From: Siphonodentalium dalli
Lineage: Eukaryota > Mollusca > Scaphopoda > Gadilida > Siphonodentaliidae
NCBI GenBank assembly: GCA_032622095.1
Contig: CP136068.1
Coordinates: 48,850,443-48,914,442 of the forward strand
DNA length: 64,000 bases
Direction of reading: 5' to 3'
In this document: positions 36,503-47,221 of the stretch, one piece after another
Numbering within the stretch: position 1 is the stretch's first letter
Layout: each line of letters opens with the position of its first letter
Program-made: the position numbers and the translations under genes
Notes under the pieces: model-generated
What the model was told of the DNA's origin: nothing
Seen by the model: the letters and a program-made list of their open reading frames with translations, nothing else
Databases searched by the model: none

Positions 36503-37559
36503 TTTTGTAATACGACTGAAAGTTTCTGGTCATAATTCGACTGAATAGTCAACGAAATACTGCACTTTTTCGGTCTCAGGTGAGAAAACATTTCGTGGTG
36601 TAATTCTTATTGGGCGTACTCGATTTCTTTGCACGGAGTACTCTGGTAATTTGTTTGCGTAAATAATCGTTGTGATTGGCTCAAAAAGGGTGTGTTTTCA
36701 GCGGCGCCCGTGCCTTTCATTTAAATTGTACAGGAAACATGATTGCGGTCTTATTTCCCTTCTGGTGAACAAACGCTTTCAGTTTCAACTTGATTCCGAA
36801 TATGATCGAGATTCGAATCGACGAATGCACAGCCCGGCCTCATGGAAAATACAATTTTACCGATTTATTTTGTCATTTAATATACTTATTAAGTAACTTT
36901 CTTTGGTCGTAACATATATCAATATACCATAACATCATATGGACCATATTCATTGGCAAACAAACTGCTTTCTAGCGATTTCGCAAGATTGTCAAGATGT
37001 AGCAAAATTCAAAGGGTTACGAGTGCGGGTGTACTCCGTTGATGCCCCGTTTGCGCGGAGTTAGAAAAGACGGGAAAAGTCGCGTGTGGCGATCTGAATA
37101 AACCGATTTTTTTCGTGGTACAATTGGAAAAAGTAGAATTGTACCACAAAACTGGAACGAGATAGCCATGGTAACTCGGGCCACTGGCCAATCAGGACAT
37201 GGCTTTTAAGCATAGTTAGGCAGGGTCGTATTACAAGTATAGATAAATCGCTTATGGGCTACTCGATGATTTGTGTATCCTTCTCGCCTTTGTTGTGATA
37301 GAACTGAACCGCGTGCGTGTCTGCGCTATAAACGTGTAAGTATGTCATACAACATCTAAGTCAAACATAAGATCGTCGTATGTGTGGCGTTAGTAGCATT
37401 CACGACGAAGGCCGGTGATTCGCTGCGTTTTGCCGCGACAAATGTATCGATGGTCATTGGATTATGAATCAGTTCAATTTTGAGTGGACCGATTGCCGCG
37501 ATGAGCGGAATGAGGCTGCTTCGTCTTGGGGGTACTGTACATACAGGGAGCTCAAAGAT

Positions 37560-38180
37560 ATCTTGGAAAAGAGAGCACCTGCTCGAATTTACTTCGCGAT
37601 ATTGGAGCTACGCATTTGTAAATACGTCAATATTTAACACATTTACCTCGATTTATTCACAAATGTCTTGAAGATTAATTAAGCACTGATTTACTACATC
37701 ACGTCCACTCGGACAGTAGGAGTGAGTAACAGACAATTATCCAGACATGAAAGCTAATGAAACAAAATTAAAGGTATACTGCAAATTCAGGCTCAGCATT
37801 TATACACCTTTTTGGCTTAGTGATCGGAAATTCAACGCGACTGCATTGATTCCCAAGGCAGTGCATTTAATTTGAATGCGGTCCTTAATTGTTAACAATG
37901 TGGTTATAACGCCCCCCCCCCCCTCAACAACAACAGTGTTTGGTTGACGTCACGACCACGTTGTCGACGTCTGGGGACAGCGTTGAAATGAAGTTTTATT
38001 TTGAGAATATGTGCATGTGCCCTGTATAAATTACAATTTACAGGCACTGTACTATTATTTGATATATTAATAAGTTGGAACCAACAGAAAGATATCTGCA
38101 GGAAATTGTACTGAATTTAAGCGGACATGGCTCATTCGAAATTGTTTTAGACGTAATTTGGACCGACGGATACGATATGT
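37560..38180. other. Intronic non-coding stretch
   Basis: Poly-C at about 37911-37922. No gene or repeat recognised. Confidence 0.35.
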
Positions 38181-38184
38181 CGAT

Positions 38185-38490
38185 AAATAAACGAAGTATT
38201 GATATACCGGCTTCGTGTGTTCTGATAAATACTTAACAAAGTCACAGCCATTTTTCAGCAGTTATCAGCTTTTCGCCAGAAGTCAGACAAACGCTCTTTA
38301 TTGCTATTATATCATGAATAGACAACCGCGGAACGCTCTTTTGCTTGTTCCATGTCGCGCAAATAGCTGTTTTGTTTTGGGACCCAAACACCGTATTCAC
38401 AGTTGTATTTTCCATTACTCCAATGCGTCTTTTTGGGTTACATGATGGTAGTAGAAAGGTAGTTCATATATTTATCGACCGATACTGAGA
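38185..38490 (+). repeat. Dispersed repeat copy (also at about 57095-57275)
   Basis: AGACAAACGCTCTTTAT, TTCCATGTCGCGCAAAT, GGGACCCAAACACCGT and CAATGCGTCTTTTTGGG match 57.1-57.27 kb in the same orientation with substitutions. Confidence 0.65.
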
Positions 38491-38632
38491 AAAATTCAAA
38501 AGCGCCATGTTGCTTGAAACTAACTAGAAGAAGAATATTTTTTAAGCGATCAATTAACTGACCATGATGATTGATGTTTTGCAATTTATAAACAGAAACA
38601 AATCTTTTTCAGGCCTAAATTTAATAATAATT

Positions 38633-38692
38633 AAATTAATGATAATCAAATACCTGTGAAACAAATTAATGATTATCAAATACCTGTGAAAC
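38633..38692 (+). repeat. 30-bp tandem duplication
   Basis: AAATTAATGATAATCAAATA and CCTGTGAAAC occur twice in a row with one difference. Confidence 0.85.
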
Positions 38693-39344
38693 CTTTGATT
38701 AGAGAACAAATTCAACAATGCCTCCCGTTCAGAGTCCAATAATGGATACAGTCTCCATGTACATGTACGTACATAATATTTTCTTGCCATGGCGCCTTGG
38801 ACGTGTTTATCGAGGCCGAGGCCGGCTCTAAATACAAGTTGTAAACGGGGTGGGCGTTTTCTTCTTTCTCAATTGATGTGAATGTTGTAAATTAGTCTTT
38901 TGGCGTTCACTATATATGCAGCTTCTTTCATTTGATTGATCCCAAATAGCATATGCATGTTTGTGTAACTTATCACAACCGGATAGGAAGTAAAGACACC
39001 TTCAAGAAAACATACAGTTCCATTTTAAATGTGTCTTTTCGTGTTGACAATTTTTTTTCGCCCAAATGCGTTTCAAAGGAGTAGTCGTCAGATGAGCTAT
39101 TTTCATGTTCACTAACTTAGATAGTACACTCTTGTTTGTAACGGCGATTCGAATTCATATTTAATATCTAAACGTGGTGTACATCTACAGCAGGTATTTC
39201 GTTGTTTGTAGTATAATGCGATTTCAACAAAGCTATATTGTGTATTGATCTTTGACCATAATGTTTCTCGAAACAATGTCGTCTTCACCAACGCGTGGTC
39301 TACTCTAAACTGCGTGAGTGTAATCGATGCGACACACCAGCTCG

Positions 39345-39441
39345 GTGAATGCTGCCTGAACACGCACTCTCCCTCTTCCCGTGAATGCTGCCTGAACACG
39401 CACTCTCCCTCTTCCCGTGAATGCAGCCTCAACACGCACTG
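39345..39441 (+). repeat. 36-bp tandem repeat, about 2.6 copies
   Basis: The GTGAATGCTGCCTGAACACG and CACTCTCCCTCTTCCC unit starts at 39345 and 39381, with a diverged third start at 39417. Confidence 0.9.
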
Positions 39442-39785
39442 CTGTTGGTCGGAGCCTTGGAATACATGGCTATGCCTTGGGTTGTAATAGAGAACAATAA
39501 CGTGTTTTATTTACCAGTAGTGTTTTATTAATTCCTTTACCATCAAAATTTCTTCTTGAGCGTTTGAGAATATTTTCAAATTCAATTATGTTCTTGTATT
39601 TCCTTTCAAGTACCGAGTAACCCTTCCTTGCCAACCATCAGCGATGGTCGGCTTACCAATCGAATTCCGCTATACCTATATTCAATCCACCTGGGCAAAT
39701 GCTTTGTGTGCACACAAATGTGATGCTAAAGCTGGTCTTTGAAGTGTAATTGGTAACTATCCCTTTCATTAAAGATGCCATCGGT

Positions 39786-41800
39786 TGTTATAATTAGACG
39801 TATTAATGATTTGTCAGATTTGGTAACTTTGGTTTTGAAACCTTTGGCGCTGATTCAATGTTGATATTTGGAAAGAATCGGGTTTTTTTAATGGGCAGAA
39901 ATTGACAAATCTGACGCACGGGTGGAATGTCTATATGCCAATTGTCATTCGGCAGAAATTTTGATGGGGTGAGGATAAGTTAATTGGTCATACCAAGTCA
40001 TTGTGACAAAATATGGCAATATGTAAATGGTTATTTTGTGGGGCAAAATGGTTATACTTTCCAAAAATGTTTCAAAATACAGATCTGAGTAGCAAAATAA
40101 TTTTAAGTAATATTAAAAATAGTTTTTTGTCTTGAATTTGCTACTGAGAAGTCACAAAAATAAGCTATCTGAAACCACAGCATGCTCTGTAAATTACTGT
40201 AATGGCAAAAGTCATGTTTGGAATCGTTCAATTTGTTTTTCATAACATCTACTAATGGCAGTCTACCGAAAGAAAATGGCACCAGATCTTCGATTTTCAT
40301 GCCCTATTATATATAAATTCCAGAGTATACCACACACTTAAGGGATTGAATAAGCCGTAAATGAGAAATCTTGGCGACTGAGTACAAAATTAAATCGTCG
40401 ACATAAGCGCGACATCCTTTAACTCCCTCTAACACTTGATTCATGAGTTGAAGAAATGCACTGGAACTCCCTATAGCTCCAAAACATGCCCTACTAAACG
40501 AAAAAAATTCCCCGGAAACACGTTATGATTGCTTTACTGCGATCGGCATGGTGGATGGGAATGCAATTGTATGCAGAAAAACAATCGAGAACATTTCTGC
40601 CAAAATATCTTTTATTTGATCAATGGGAAAAAAATTTGGTTTTGTTATAGCATTTAATCTGCGTAAGTCGGCTATAAATCGATACGAATAATCGGATTTT
40701 TTTCAAAATCGTGCAAGGAAATGACCATTCACTTGCTGGGGCTGGTGAAATTATTTTTGCTTGCAATAATTCATCTATTTTATCACTAAGAATTTCACGG
40801 TTCGGCACCACTTTGTCCCGTTGCTAGTGTAGAATTGGTAGATTGGCCGTGTAACGGGAACAAAATCAGGAGTCCATAGGTTTTGATAACTTTATATATT
40901 GTATAAGTCTCTGCCGGAAAGCACTGTGTAAACAGGTTATGAAGAGGTGTTGCTGGTAGGAATGTTCCGGGTGAAGTGCCGCTCTTGCTATCAAGCACGG
41001 GTAGTTATTTATAGTATTGGTGGTATCATGTGTCCATATAAGGTCTGAGGTATCATGATATCCATGTTATCTATACGTTCACTATAGCGTATATCACACT
41101 ATTGTTACTGTATTATTATATTCTTCTACTCATACCTGTGTTGTACAATGAGAGCAACCAGTCATCGGTAATTAAGGTATGATCTTATTAATTATGTGTG
41201 TACGCTCGTATTCACCGTATTCTATGTCTCTCCTGTTACACAGTGCTTACAACTACATAATTAACCCTATCAATACAACGACGAGGAATGGAAGATTATA
41301 GGGCATGATAATCGAAGATCTGGTGCCATTTTCTTTCGATAGACTGCCATTAGTAGATGTTATGAAAAACAAATTGAACGATTCCAAACATGACTTTTGT
41401 CATTACAGTAATTTACAGAGCAAGCTGTAGTTTCAGATAGCTTATATTTGTGACTCCTCGGTAGCAAATTCACGACACAAAAATCGATTCTTAATATTAC
41501 ATAAAATTATTTTGCTACTCAGTTCTGTATTTTGAAACATTTTTGGAAAGTATAACCATTTTGCCCCACAACATAACCATTTACATATTGGACATCCCGC
41601 CACAATGAATTGGTATGACCAATTAACTTCTTGTGAAAGACAATTGGCATATAGACATTCCACCCGTGCGTCAGATTTGTCAATTTCTGCCCTTTAAAAA
41701 ACACCGATTCTTTCAAAATATCAACATTGAATCAGCGCCAAAGGTTTCAAAACCCAAGTTACCAACTCTGACAAATCATTAAAACCCCAAAAATTACCAT
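39786..41800. mobile_element. Inverted arms of about 500 bp around a gypsy RT relic
   Basis: Left arm about 39786-40306 and right arm about 41305-41800 are reverse complements (blocks AATGATTTGTCAGA, GGCGCTGATTCAATGTTGAT, ACGGGTGGAATGTCTATATG, GGCACCAGATCTTCGATT). The interior holds a minus-strand Ty3/gypsy RT fragment. Inverted rather than direct arms mean this is not a normal LTR element; it could be two copies head to head or a foldback that captured RT sequence. Confidence 0.75.
40340..40811 (-). pseudogene. Ty3/gypsy-type reverse transcriptase fragment
   Basis: Minus-strand reading with frame breaks gives, in order, SDKIDELLQAKIISPAPASE (the thumb-entry stretch before RT), a CFSAYNCIPIHHADRSKAI block matching the conserved LD..SGY.QI.I...DR.KTAF region, then FGAIGSSSAFLQLMNQVLEG and CRAYVDDLILYS with the YVDD catalytic motif. 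Stops and shifts between blocks show it is dead. No integrase, protease or gag remains nearby. Confidence 0.8.
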
Positions 41801-41829
41801 TTCTTTAACTTTGAGGGTAAAATAATATT

Positions 41830-42155
41830 TGATTCGAGTCGAGGAACCCAACCATCAAAGCTCAGAGTGATCAGATGTCGATTTTTGAAGTCTGTTAATT
41901 CTCGAGATGTGTAATAATATGTGGCCCAGAAACACGTGGTTAAAAAGAGGGTCTCCGACCAAATTGCAGATGAAGATGGAAAACTCTAAAATAAATTGGT
42001 AATACGGTAACAAAAATTGATATTTTAGTGATAATACGGCCAATTTTGTTGAACAAAATGTTGATAAATACTAAGTTTTGGGCAATTTTATACCATATAT
42101 AGTTGACAGTGATTAGCATTATTTTGTTGCAATAAATAGATTCTGTTAACTAAAG
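41830..42155 (+). repeat. Dispersed repeat, copy 2 (of 27169-27470)
   Basis: Diverged direct copy with the same block order and several small indels. Confidence 0.75.
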
Positions 42156-42159
42156 CGTA

Positions 42160-42960
42160 TTTTGAAGAAATGGTGTTGTTTTATCTTGATGGTAAGGGGA
42201 CCGTATGATCGGATTGAGTACCTTTAATATTAGAGTAGACGAAATCAAAAAGCTCAGTGGGAAGTAGGAGTTTAGTGCATGGGCACCCAACATAGGCTTC
42301 TCATACATAATTTTGAAGGTTATGACCTTACGCATCAGATAGGACCCGGTGTGAAATATACAAAAAATGATGCAAAAGATGATTTTGATAGGATTAAGAG
42401 GCAGACTTCAGCAAAAATCAAAATCAGAGTCTTCTAAAAATCTAAATGAAATTTGGAATGTAGTACGATGCCGGAACTTAACCAATTGAATGAACGCAAG
42501 TTACTGTTAATCTTTTAAGAACCCGGGTTTATGAAATCTGCGTTTTTTATTAGAGAATTGAACTGAAAGATTGGTCCTATTGAATTCAGTCTCTGAACGT
42601 GGATGTAACATCTGCCCATGTTTTAGATTAACTTAGAAAAACTTTCTGCTAATTTACCTGTTTCACCTTGGTAATGACTAAGACGCGATAGTCACTGCTA
42701 TCCAATAATATTCAACTTGACTTAATTCCGTTAGTCATTGTGACCATAGAGCCATTATGAATAATTTCCCGTATTTGTAATTACGACTAATCCCTGTTAG
42801 TCGTCATGTGGAGTTGTGGACGAACTTGGCAAACGCCAATTAGTCATACTGACTAATCTAGTTTTCTCAGTGTAGATAATCTGACGTGCCCGAACAGAAG
42901 CCACGTAGAATATCAGTCAGGACATCAAGTATACATATCCGTTAGTGTTACGTCATTATA
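42160..42960. other. Intronic non-coding stretch
   Basis: No gene. A single GTTAGTGT(T)ACG motif copy lies at 42940-42955, just before the acceptor of the next exon. Confidence 0.4.
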
Positions 42961-42966
42961 TTTCAG

Positions 42967-43036
42967 CCGAAAGATACAACATGTGGTAGCGGTCAGATCA
43001 GCCTTCCGGGGAAAGATGACAGCGCCTCGTGTTTCG
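42967..43036 (+). CDS. Linker exon of the PAN-EGF gene
   Basis: The acceptor TTATATTTCAG ends at 42966; the 70-bp exon ends before GTGTGT, a weaker donor. It enters in phase 0 and leaves in phase 1, which is exactly what is needed between the PAN exon (exit 0) and the EGF exons (entry 1). It reads PKDTTCGSGQISLPGKDDSA then SCF, a Gly/Ser-rich linker with two cysteines. Joined to the next exon the split codon gives Glu before INEC. No stop interrupts the frame. Support is phase logic and a good acceptor only; no domain is present. Confidence 0.55.
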
Positions 43037-43199
43037 GTGTGTTTATTTATATTATCTAATAGTATCTGTATTATCGACTCAAGAACAAGGAATAATGAAT
43101 AATCGTCGTGTTATATCGAACATTAAACATATACGAAGTATAATCCAAACTTGCTGAACATGATTTCTTGAGACAGCGGCTACTGAAGGATCAATAAAA

Positions 43200-43620
43200 A
43201 AAAGGAGGAGATCAAATGACAGATTTTGAATGGGGATTTCCATGCAAATCTCTCCAGCAAACGTTATATATGAAGCAGTTGTCTGGGAACTAAAGCAGCC
43301 ATATCATTAAACAGATATAACATTTAACTGGCGGCTGGGCTTGGTAAATAGGCATTTTTTGCTATAAATTTCGTTTTGAGAATTTGTTTATGGCATTACA
43401 ACACTTGACCTAGTTTTGAAAAACCAATACAAAATTCAAAAATAAAAACATCAACATTCTAATGGAACAAATTCCAAGCCGATCCGCCCGATAAATGTGT
43501 ATTGTTTTCAATACCGCACAAAGCCACACTCAGAAATATATGCAACTCTGTAACTTTTGCTGCGGAGATTTGCATGGAAATGCCCATTCAAAATTGGTCA
43601 CTTGACCTCCTCATTAATCA
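43200..43620. mobile_element. Intronic foldback element
   Basis: The left arm about 43203-43275 (GGAGGAGATCAAATGACAGA, TTTTGAATGGGGATTTCCAT) is mirrored by about 43545-43615 (GGAAATGCCCATTCAAAA, TGACCTCCTCATTAATC). It sits in the intron between the linker and first EGF exon. Confidence 0.7.
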
Positions 43621-43818
43621 TTGTAAATGATTATTGTGTCGTAAAACGTCGATTGAGTTAAGTGCCATATAATAGACTCTGAATGTATGTAAAGTCGTAA
43701 ATTAGATTCCAATCTTTCACCTATTGACATATAATCACATTGTATAACCGTATACCACTTTTCCCTGGCACACGTACCCATAATATCATCATATTAACAA
43801 GTTATATGTATATTTCAG

Positions 43819-43926
43819 AAATAAACGAGTGTCTGTCTGACCCGTGCCAGAATGGTGGAACGTGTACCGATTATACCAACATATGCACTTGCGTTCCCGG
43901 TTACAATGGGAGGAACTGTGAAATTA
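43819..43926 (+). CDS. EGF-like exon 1 of the PAN-EGF gene
   Basis: The acceptor TATTTCAG ends at 43818 and the donor GTAAGT starts at 43927; 108 bp, phase 1 on both sides. It encodes [20 protein letters not shown] then [16 protein letters not shown], with all six cysteines in EGF spacing. The loop between C3 and C4 is short and the hydroxylation-type aromatic before C4 is absent, so full calcium-binding character is doubtful despite the EINEC start. EGF repeats of this kind mediate extracellular protein contacts. Confidence 0.85.
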
Positions 43927-45089
43927 GTAAGTAAGCCAACCCTGTCGAATATGTGCATCAAGCACCCGCAAGGAAGTCCTTCATTAACATTGTTTAGATT
44001 CCAACATCAGGACCTGTCCCACAAACACCACACAATACTACTCGGACTGAAGGCTGTCATTTATAAATACTACTATTCTCTCACATAATAATGATGATAT
44101 ATAACTGGAAGTTGTTTTCATTGATATCAGGATGTCTACAATGAGACAATATAGTTGAATAATAAAAAAAAGCCCGTGGTATAGTCCGGTCTAATTTGTA
44201 TTGGTGCCGTCAATGTCACACCATGTTACCGTCAATTCACCACAATAACTTAGAATATCTCCACTTAAAATAAATAAGAGCAAGTTTGGAAGCCTATCTA
44301 TTGTACAGGTATCATTTCGGCCCCATCTTTCGACGCCAAATATAACTTACTCTTTAAAACCTTCGCTCATACTAGCTCATATTTGAATTTTCAATCTGTA
44401 CGAAAATATGTCCATGAATGCTGATCACGATATGTAGTTTTCATGAGGTAACTTATCCAATTTAACCCTAAAACAAGTTTGACACGTTTTCATGAGCACC
44501 ATGCGTAAGGTAGATTGTATAACTGTAATCTTGTTATTATAAGTGGTGTCTAAATCATAATTTAGTGTTCTTACTCATTGAGTTCAACGACAGATAGATA
44601 ACATTTTAATACCTAGAAAATATAACACAAACGGGATAACGTTTTTTTGTTTCGAAAGTTATCTATTCTGTTGTATAGGTAAACGCACTTTAACAACTGA
44701 TTTAGCAAACACTTCGAGTTATGTCTGCCACAATGTCTGAATCTACCGTTATTGGATCCACAGCACGCTCACTCCGCTAAATTGTCTTATAAATATATTG
44801 GCGTCCGGCAAAATAGCTGGAAACCATAGATCATAACAAAGGTGATACTTGGGATATGCGTGCCAGCTCGGTTTGGAATATCGGTTTGATAGACTGTGAC
44901 ATACTGTGGTGACCGAATGGAGTCATATATGTCAAGAATCGTTACCAGAATGTTAAGCGCAGCGGCCAATATAGGTTTTGTTTTTATTTTCGACAGTATT
45001 TTATAGACATAAAGGTATGGCCTTGTTCACTTATAATTGGCACACAATCTTAACCTCTCAGAACATCACAGCATAGTGCATCCCATAAA

Positions 45090-45360
45090 GGTGCAGCATT
45101 CAAGCCTTTAAATAGTGAGCCTGTCATTTGCAGAATGGGGTCCCCAGAGGGTGAATTTAGTTATGCTATCCCACACAGCGTGCTAGCATCACCAAATGCA
45201 CCCTCTGGGAACCTCATTCTGCTAATGCCTAAGCAGAATGAGGTCCACATAGGGTGAATTTAGGGATACTAGCCCGCTGTACGGGATAGCATCACTAAAT
45301 TCACCCTCTGGGGACCTCATTCTGCAAACGACAGACACACTATTTTAAGGCTTGGCAGCA
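45090..45360. mobile_element. Double-hairpin foldback element
   Basis: The outer ends GCAGCATTCAAGCCTTTAAA and TAGTGAGCCTGTCATTTGCA are mirrored by 45315-45360. Two internal hairpins (about 45130-45223 and 45235-45327) each have GCAGAATG(G/A)GGTCC and AGGGTGAATTTAG arms. The right quarter (from 45287) is part of the duplicated block below. Confidence 0.8.
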
Positions 45361-46250
45361 TGAGTTGTTTCCGTATATTTTAGTGATATTTTGTTTAGTT
45401 ATGTCAGAAGGAATATCTGTCAAGTCAGGACGAGTTTTATGTTTTGCATTACTTTTAATTTTACATAGATATCGACAAATTTATCATTCCTCATGTGAAA
45501 TACAGTTTGTTGATATTATTGGGAACATACATTCACTGCCTACCTGTGTATACCATCAGACAATCTAATTACATTTTTACATAATTTTCCACATAAATGT
45601 ATAATTTAAGTTTAGTCTCAAACAACATATATAAATATTTCCAAAACAATATACAATATAGACCCCTACATGGAGCTAAATATGTTCTAAATGCTATATG
45701 CGTTTATATAAGGTTAATAGATTACAGACATGATTAAATTGCAGTGTAGAAACACATTGCATTACTCATTAATTACATGATTTCCGGCCCGACATACCCA
45801 CCCACCCCGCCTTGTGTCTGGAAAAATCAGGAGCCCCTTGCCAATCCCACGTACAGTAAGAAGTAGACATTCGGCACACTATCAATGTGATTTACGTAAT
45901 AATTCATGCCACACTACTGGACTGTCATCCACAGACATAGACGATTGTGCATCCACACCATGCCAACATGGAGCGACCTGCTTGGATGCTGTGAATTCAT
46001 ACACCTGCGATTGTGATGTGGGATACATGGGCGACGACTGCGAGGTCGGTAAGTTCAAAAATAGAGTTAACTGTGACGGTCTGACTAGAGTTACTTACCC
46101 TGCTTGTTTAGTGTAACAAAATAATTCCATGTTAAAATGATTTTTCCAAAAGCCATATACATTTTTTTCGATTTGATATCACACTGGGAACTATTGAAGG
46201 GCATCCATCGATATAGAACATAGACTTCATATTGATGCTGTTATCGTCTT
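45287..46250 (+). repeat. Segmental duplication, copy A (carries an EGF exon)
   Basis: About 960 bp matching 47222-48180 at a 1931-1935 bp offset with few substitutions and small indels, covering intron, exon and intron. Match begins at AGCATCACTAAATT and ends at TGATGCTGTTATCGTCTT. Confidence 0.95.
45935..46048 (+). CDS. EGF-like exon 2 (duplicate A)
   Basis: Acceptor CATCCACAG, donor GTAAGT; 114 bp, phase 1-1. It encodes [20 protein letters not shown] then [18 protein letters not shown]. Six cysteines, the D-I-D start and the C-x-D-x4-Y-x-C pattern mark a calcium-binding EGF with the Asp/Asn hydroxylation consensus. Compared with exon 3 (47866), it has Asp for Glu before the first Cys, Met for Leu in the GY(M/L)G turn and Val for Ile at the end. 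The upstream frame is also open, but the splice site defines the exon. Confidence 0.85.
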
Positions 46251-46419
46251 ATAGATCTTTATTTGCACAATAATATACAATACATTAACAAAATATTAAA
46301 CAAAAGTATATTATTGTGTCGACTGTGTACAGAGCCCATTCGTAAAGCATACATGTATGTGGAAGGTAGAAACAAGTGACAGTGATCTAACTCTGGAAAC
46401 AATCTGCAGACACGATGCC

Positions 46420-47217
46420 CAAAAAATCAAATCCTACCTTCGTGTACCCACACCGCCTACTTGCAAAACAATTGGGAACCACCCCTTATCCCATATTTGA
46501 CATATATATGTCTCTAAACTTAAATAAAGCAGTAGGATGGGATAACATAGCATACGAGAATATTATATACGGCAGCGACTTACTCACAGATATTTTATCA
46601 ACTTGCTTATCCGGAATATTCAAATATGGTAAAGTTCCAAAAAATGCAAGGAAATGAATAATTATAACTCTGCACAAAGGGGGATCCAAAAGTAAAGATG
46701 ACTTTAATAACTACATAGCAATTACATTGATGCCTGTCCTATACAAAATTACTGAGCGTGTACTTCAAAATGGAATCGAGAAATTCTCTCCTCGTACTCT
46801 AAAAGTTGACCCATTGCAGCACGGGTTCCAAAAACGTTTGAGCTCAAATATGGTATCATACATGACACTATAATGTATTGACTATGCTAAAGATGTTGGT
46901 CACAAAATGTATGCATGTTTCCTTGAGGCAATGAATGTCTTTGACACGGTGTGGATCAACGGGTTGTTGTACAAACTATATGATCGCGGCATTCAAGGCC
47001 TCTCGTTTTCCCTTATACATAGCTTGATATATGATGTCCAATGTTCAGTTAGATATAACGGTACATCATCCCGTTGGTTCACAGTGTGTCAAGGAGCAAG
47101 GCAAGGGGGGCATATTGTCCCCTACGTACTATATGGTCTATGTGAACGACCTTATAGTACAGCTGAGGAACTCAAGAAATGGTTTAAACTTATATGGTAT
47201 AGATTTGTTATAGACTG
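46420..47217 (+). pseudogene. Non-LTR retrotransposon RT fragment
   Basis: Frames on + read NLNKAVGWDNIAYENI, LSGIFKYGKVPKNARK, (stop) ITLHKGGSKSKDDFNNYIAI, QHGFQKRLSSN, (stop) AMNVFDTVWINGLLYKLYDR, VRYNGTSSRWF, GARQGG then, after a frameshift, ILSPTYYMVYVNDLIVQL. These are the RT fingers and palm blocks of LINE-type elements, in order, but the FADD/YADD block is missing at the 3' end. At least two stops and one shift make it a dead copy. It fills the gap between the two duplicated EGF-exon blocks. Confidence 0.85.
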
Positions 47218-47221
47218 ATGT

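Larger units (their letters stand above)
35353..37545. mobile_element. 2.2-kb TIR-bounded element
   Basis: Left end about 35353-35402 (GTACAGTACCCCCAAGACGA, CCTCATTCCGCTCATCGCGG) is mirrored at about 37492-37542 (CCGCGATGAGCGGAATGAGG, TCGTCTTGGGGGTACTGTAC). Interior sequence, with frames up to about 119 codons at 35466, lacks a recognisable transposase. A hairpin (36391-36502) and a smaller one (37113-37152, TGTGGTACAATT-type arms) are nested inside. Confidence 0.75.

Noticed and set aside
39245-39487. Frame with SPSSRECCLNTHSP repeats
   Set aside because: Created by the 36-bp tandem repeat; matching frame on the opposite strand.
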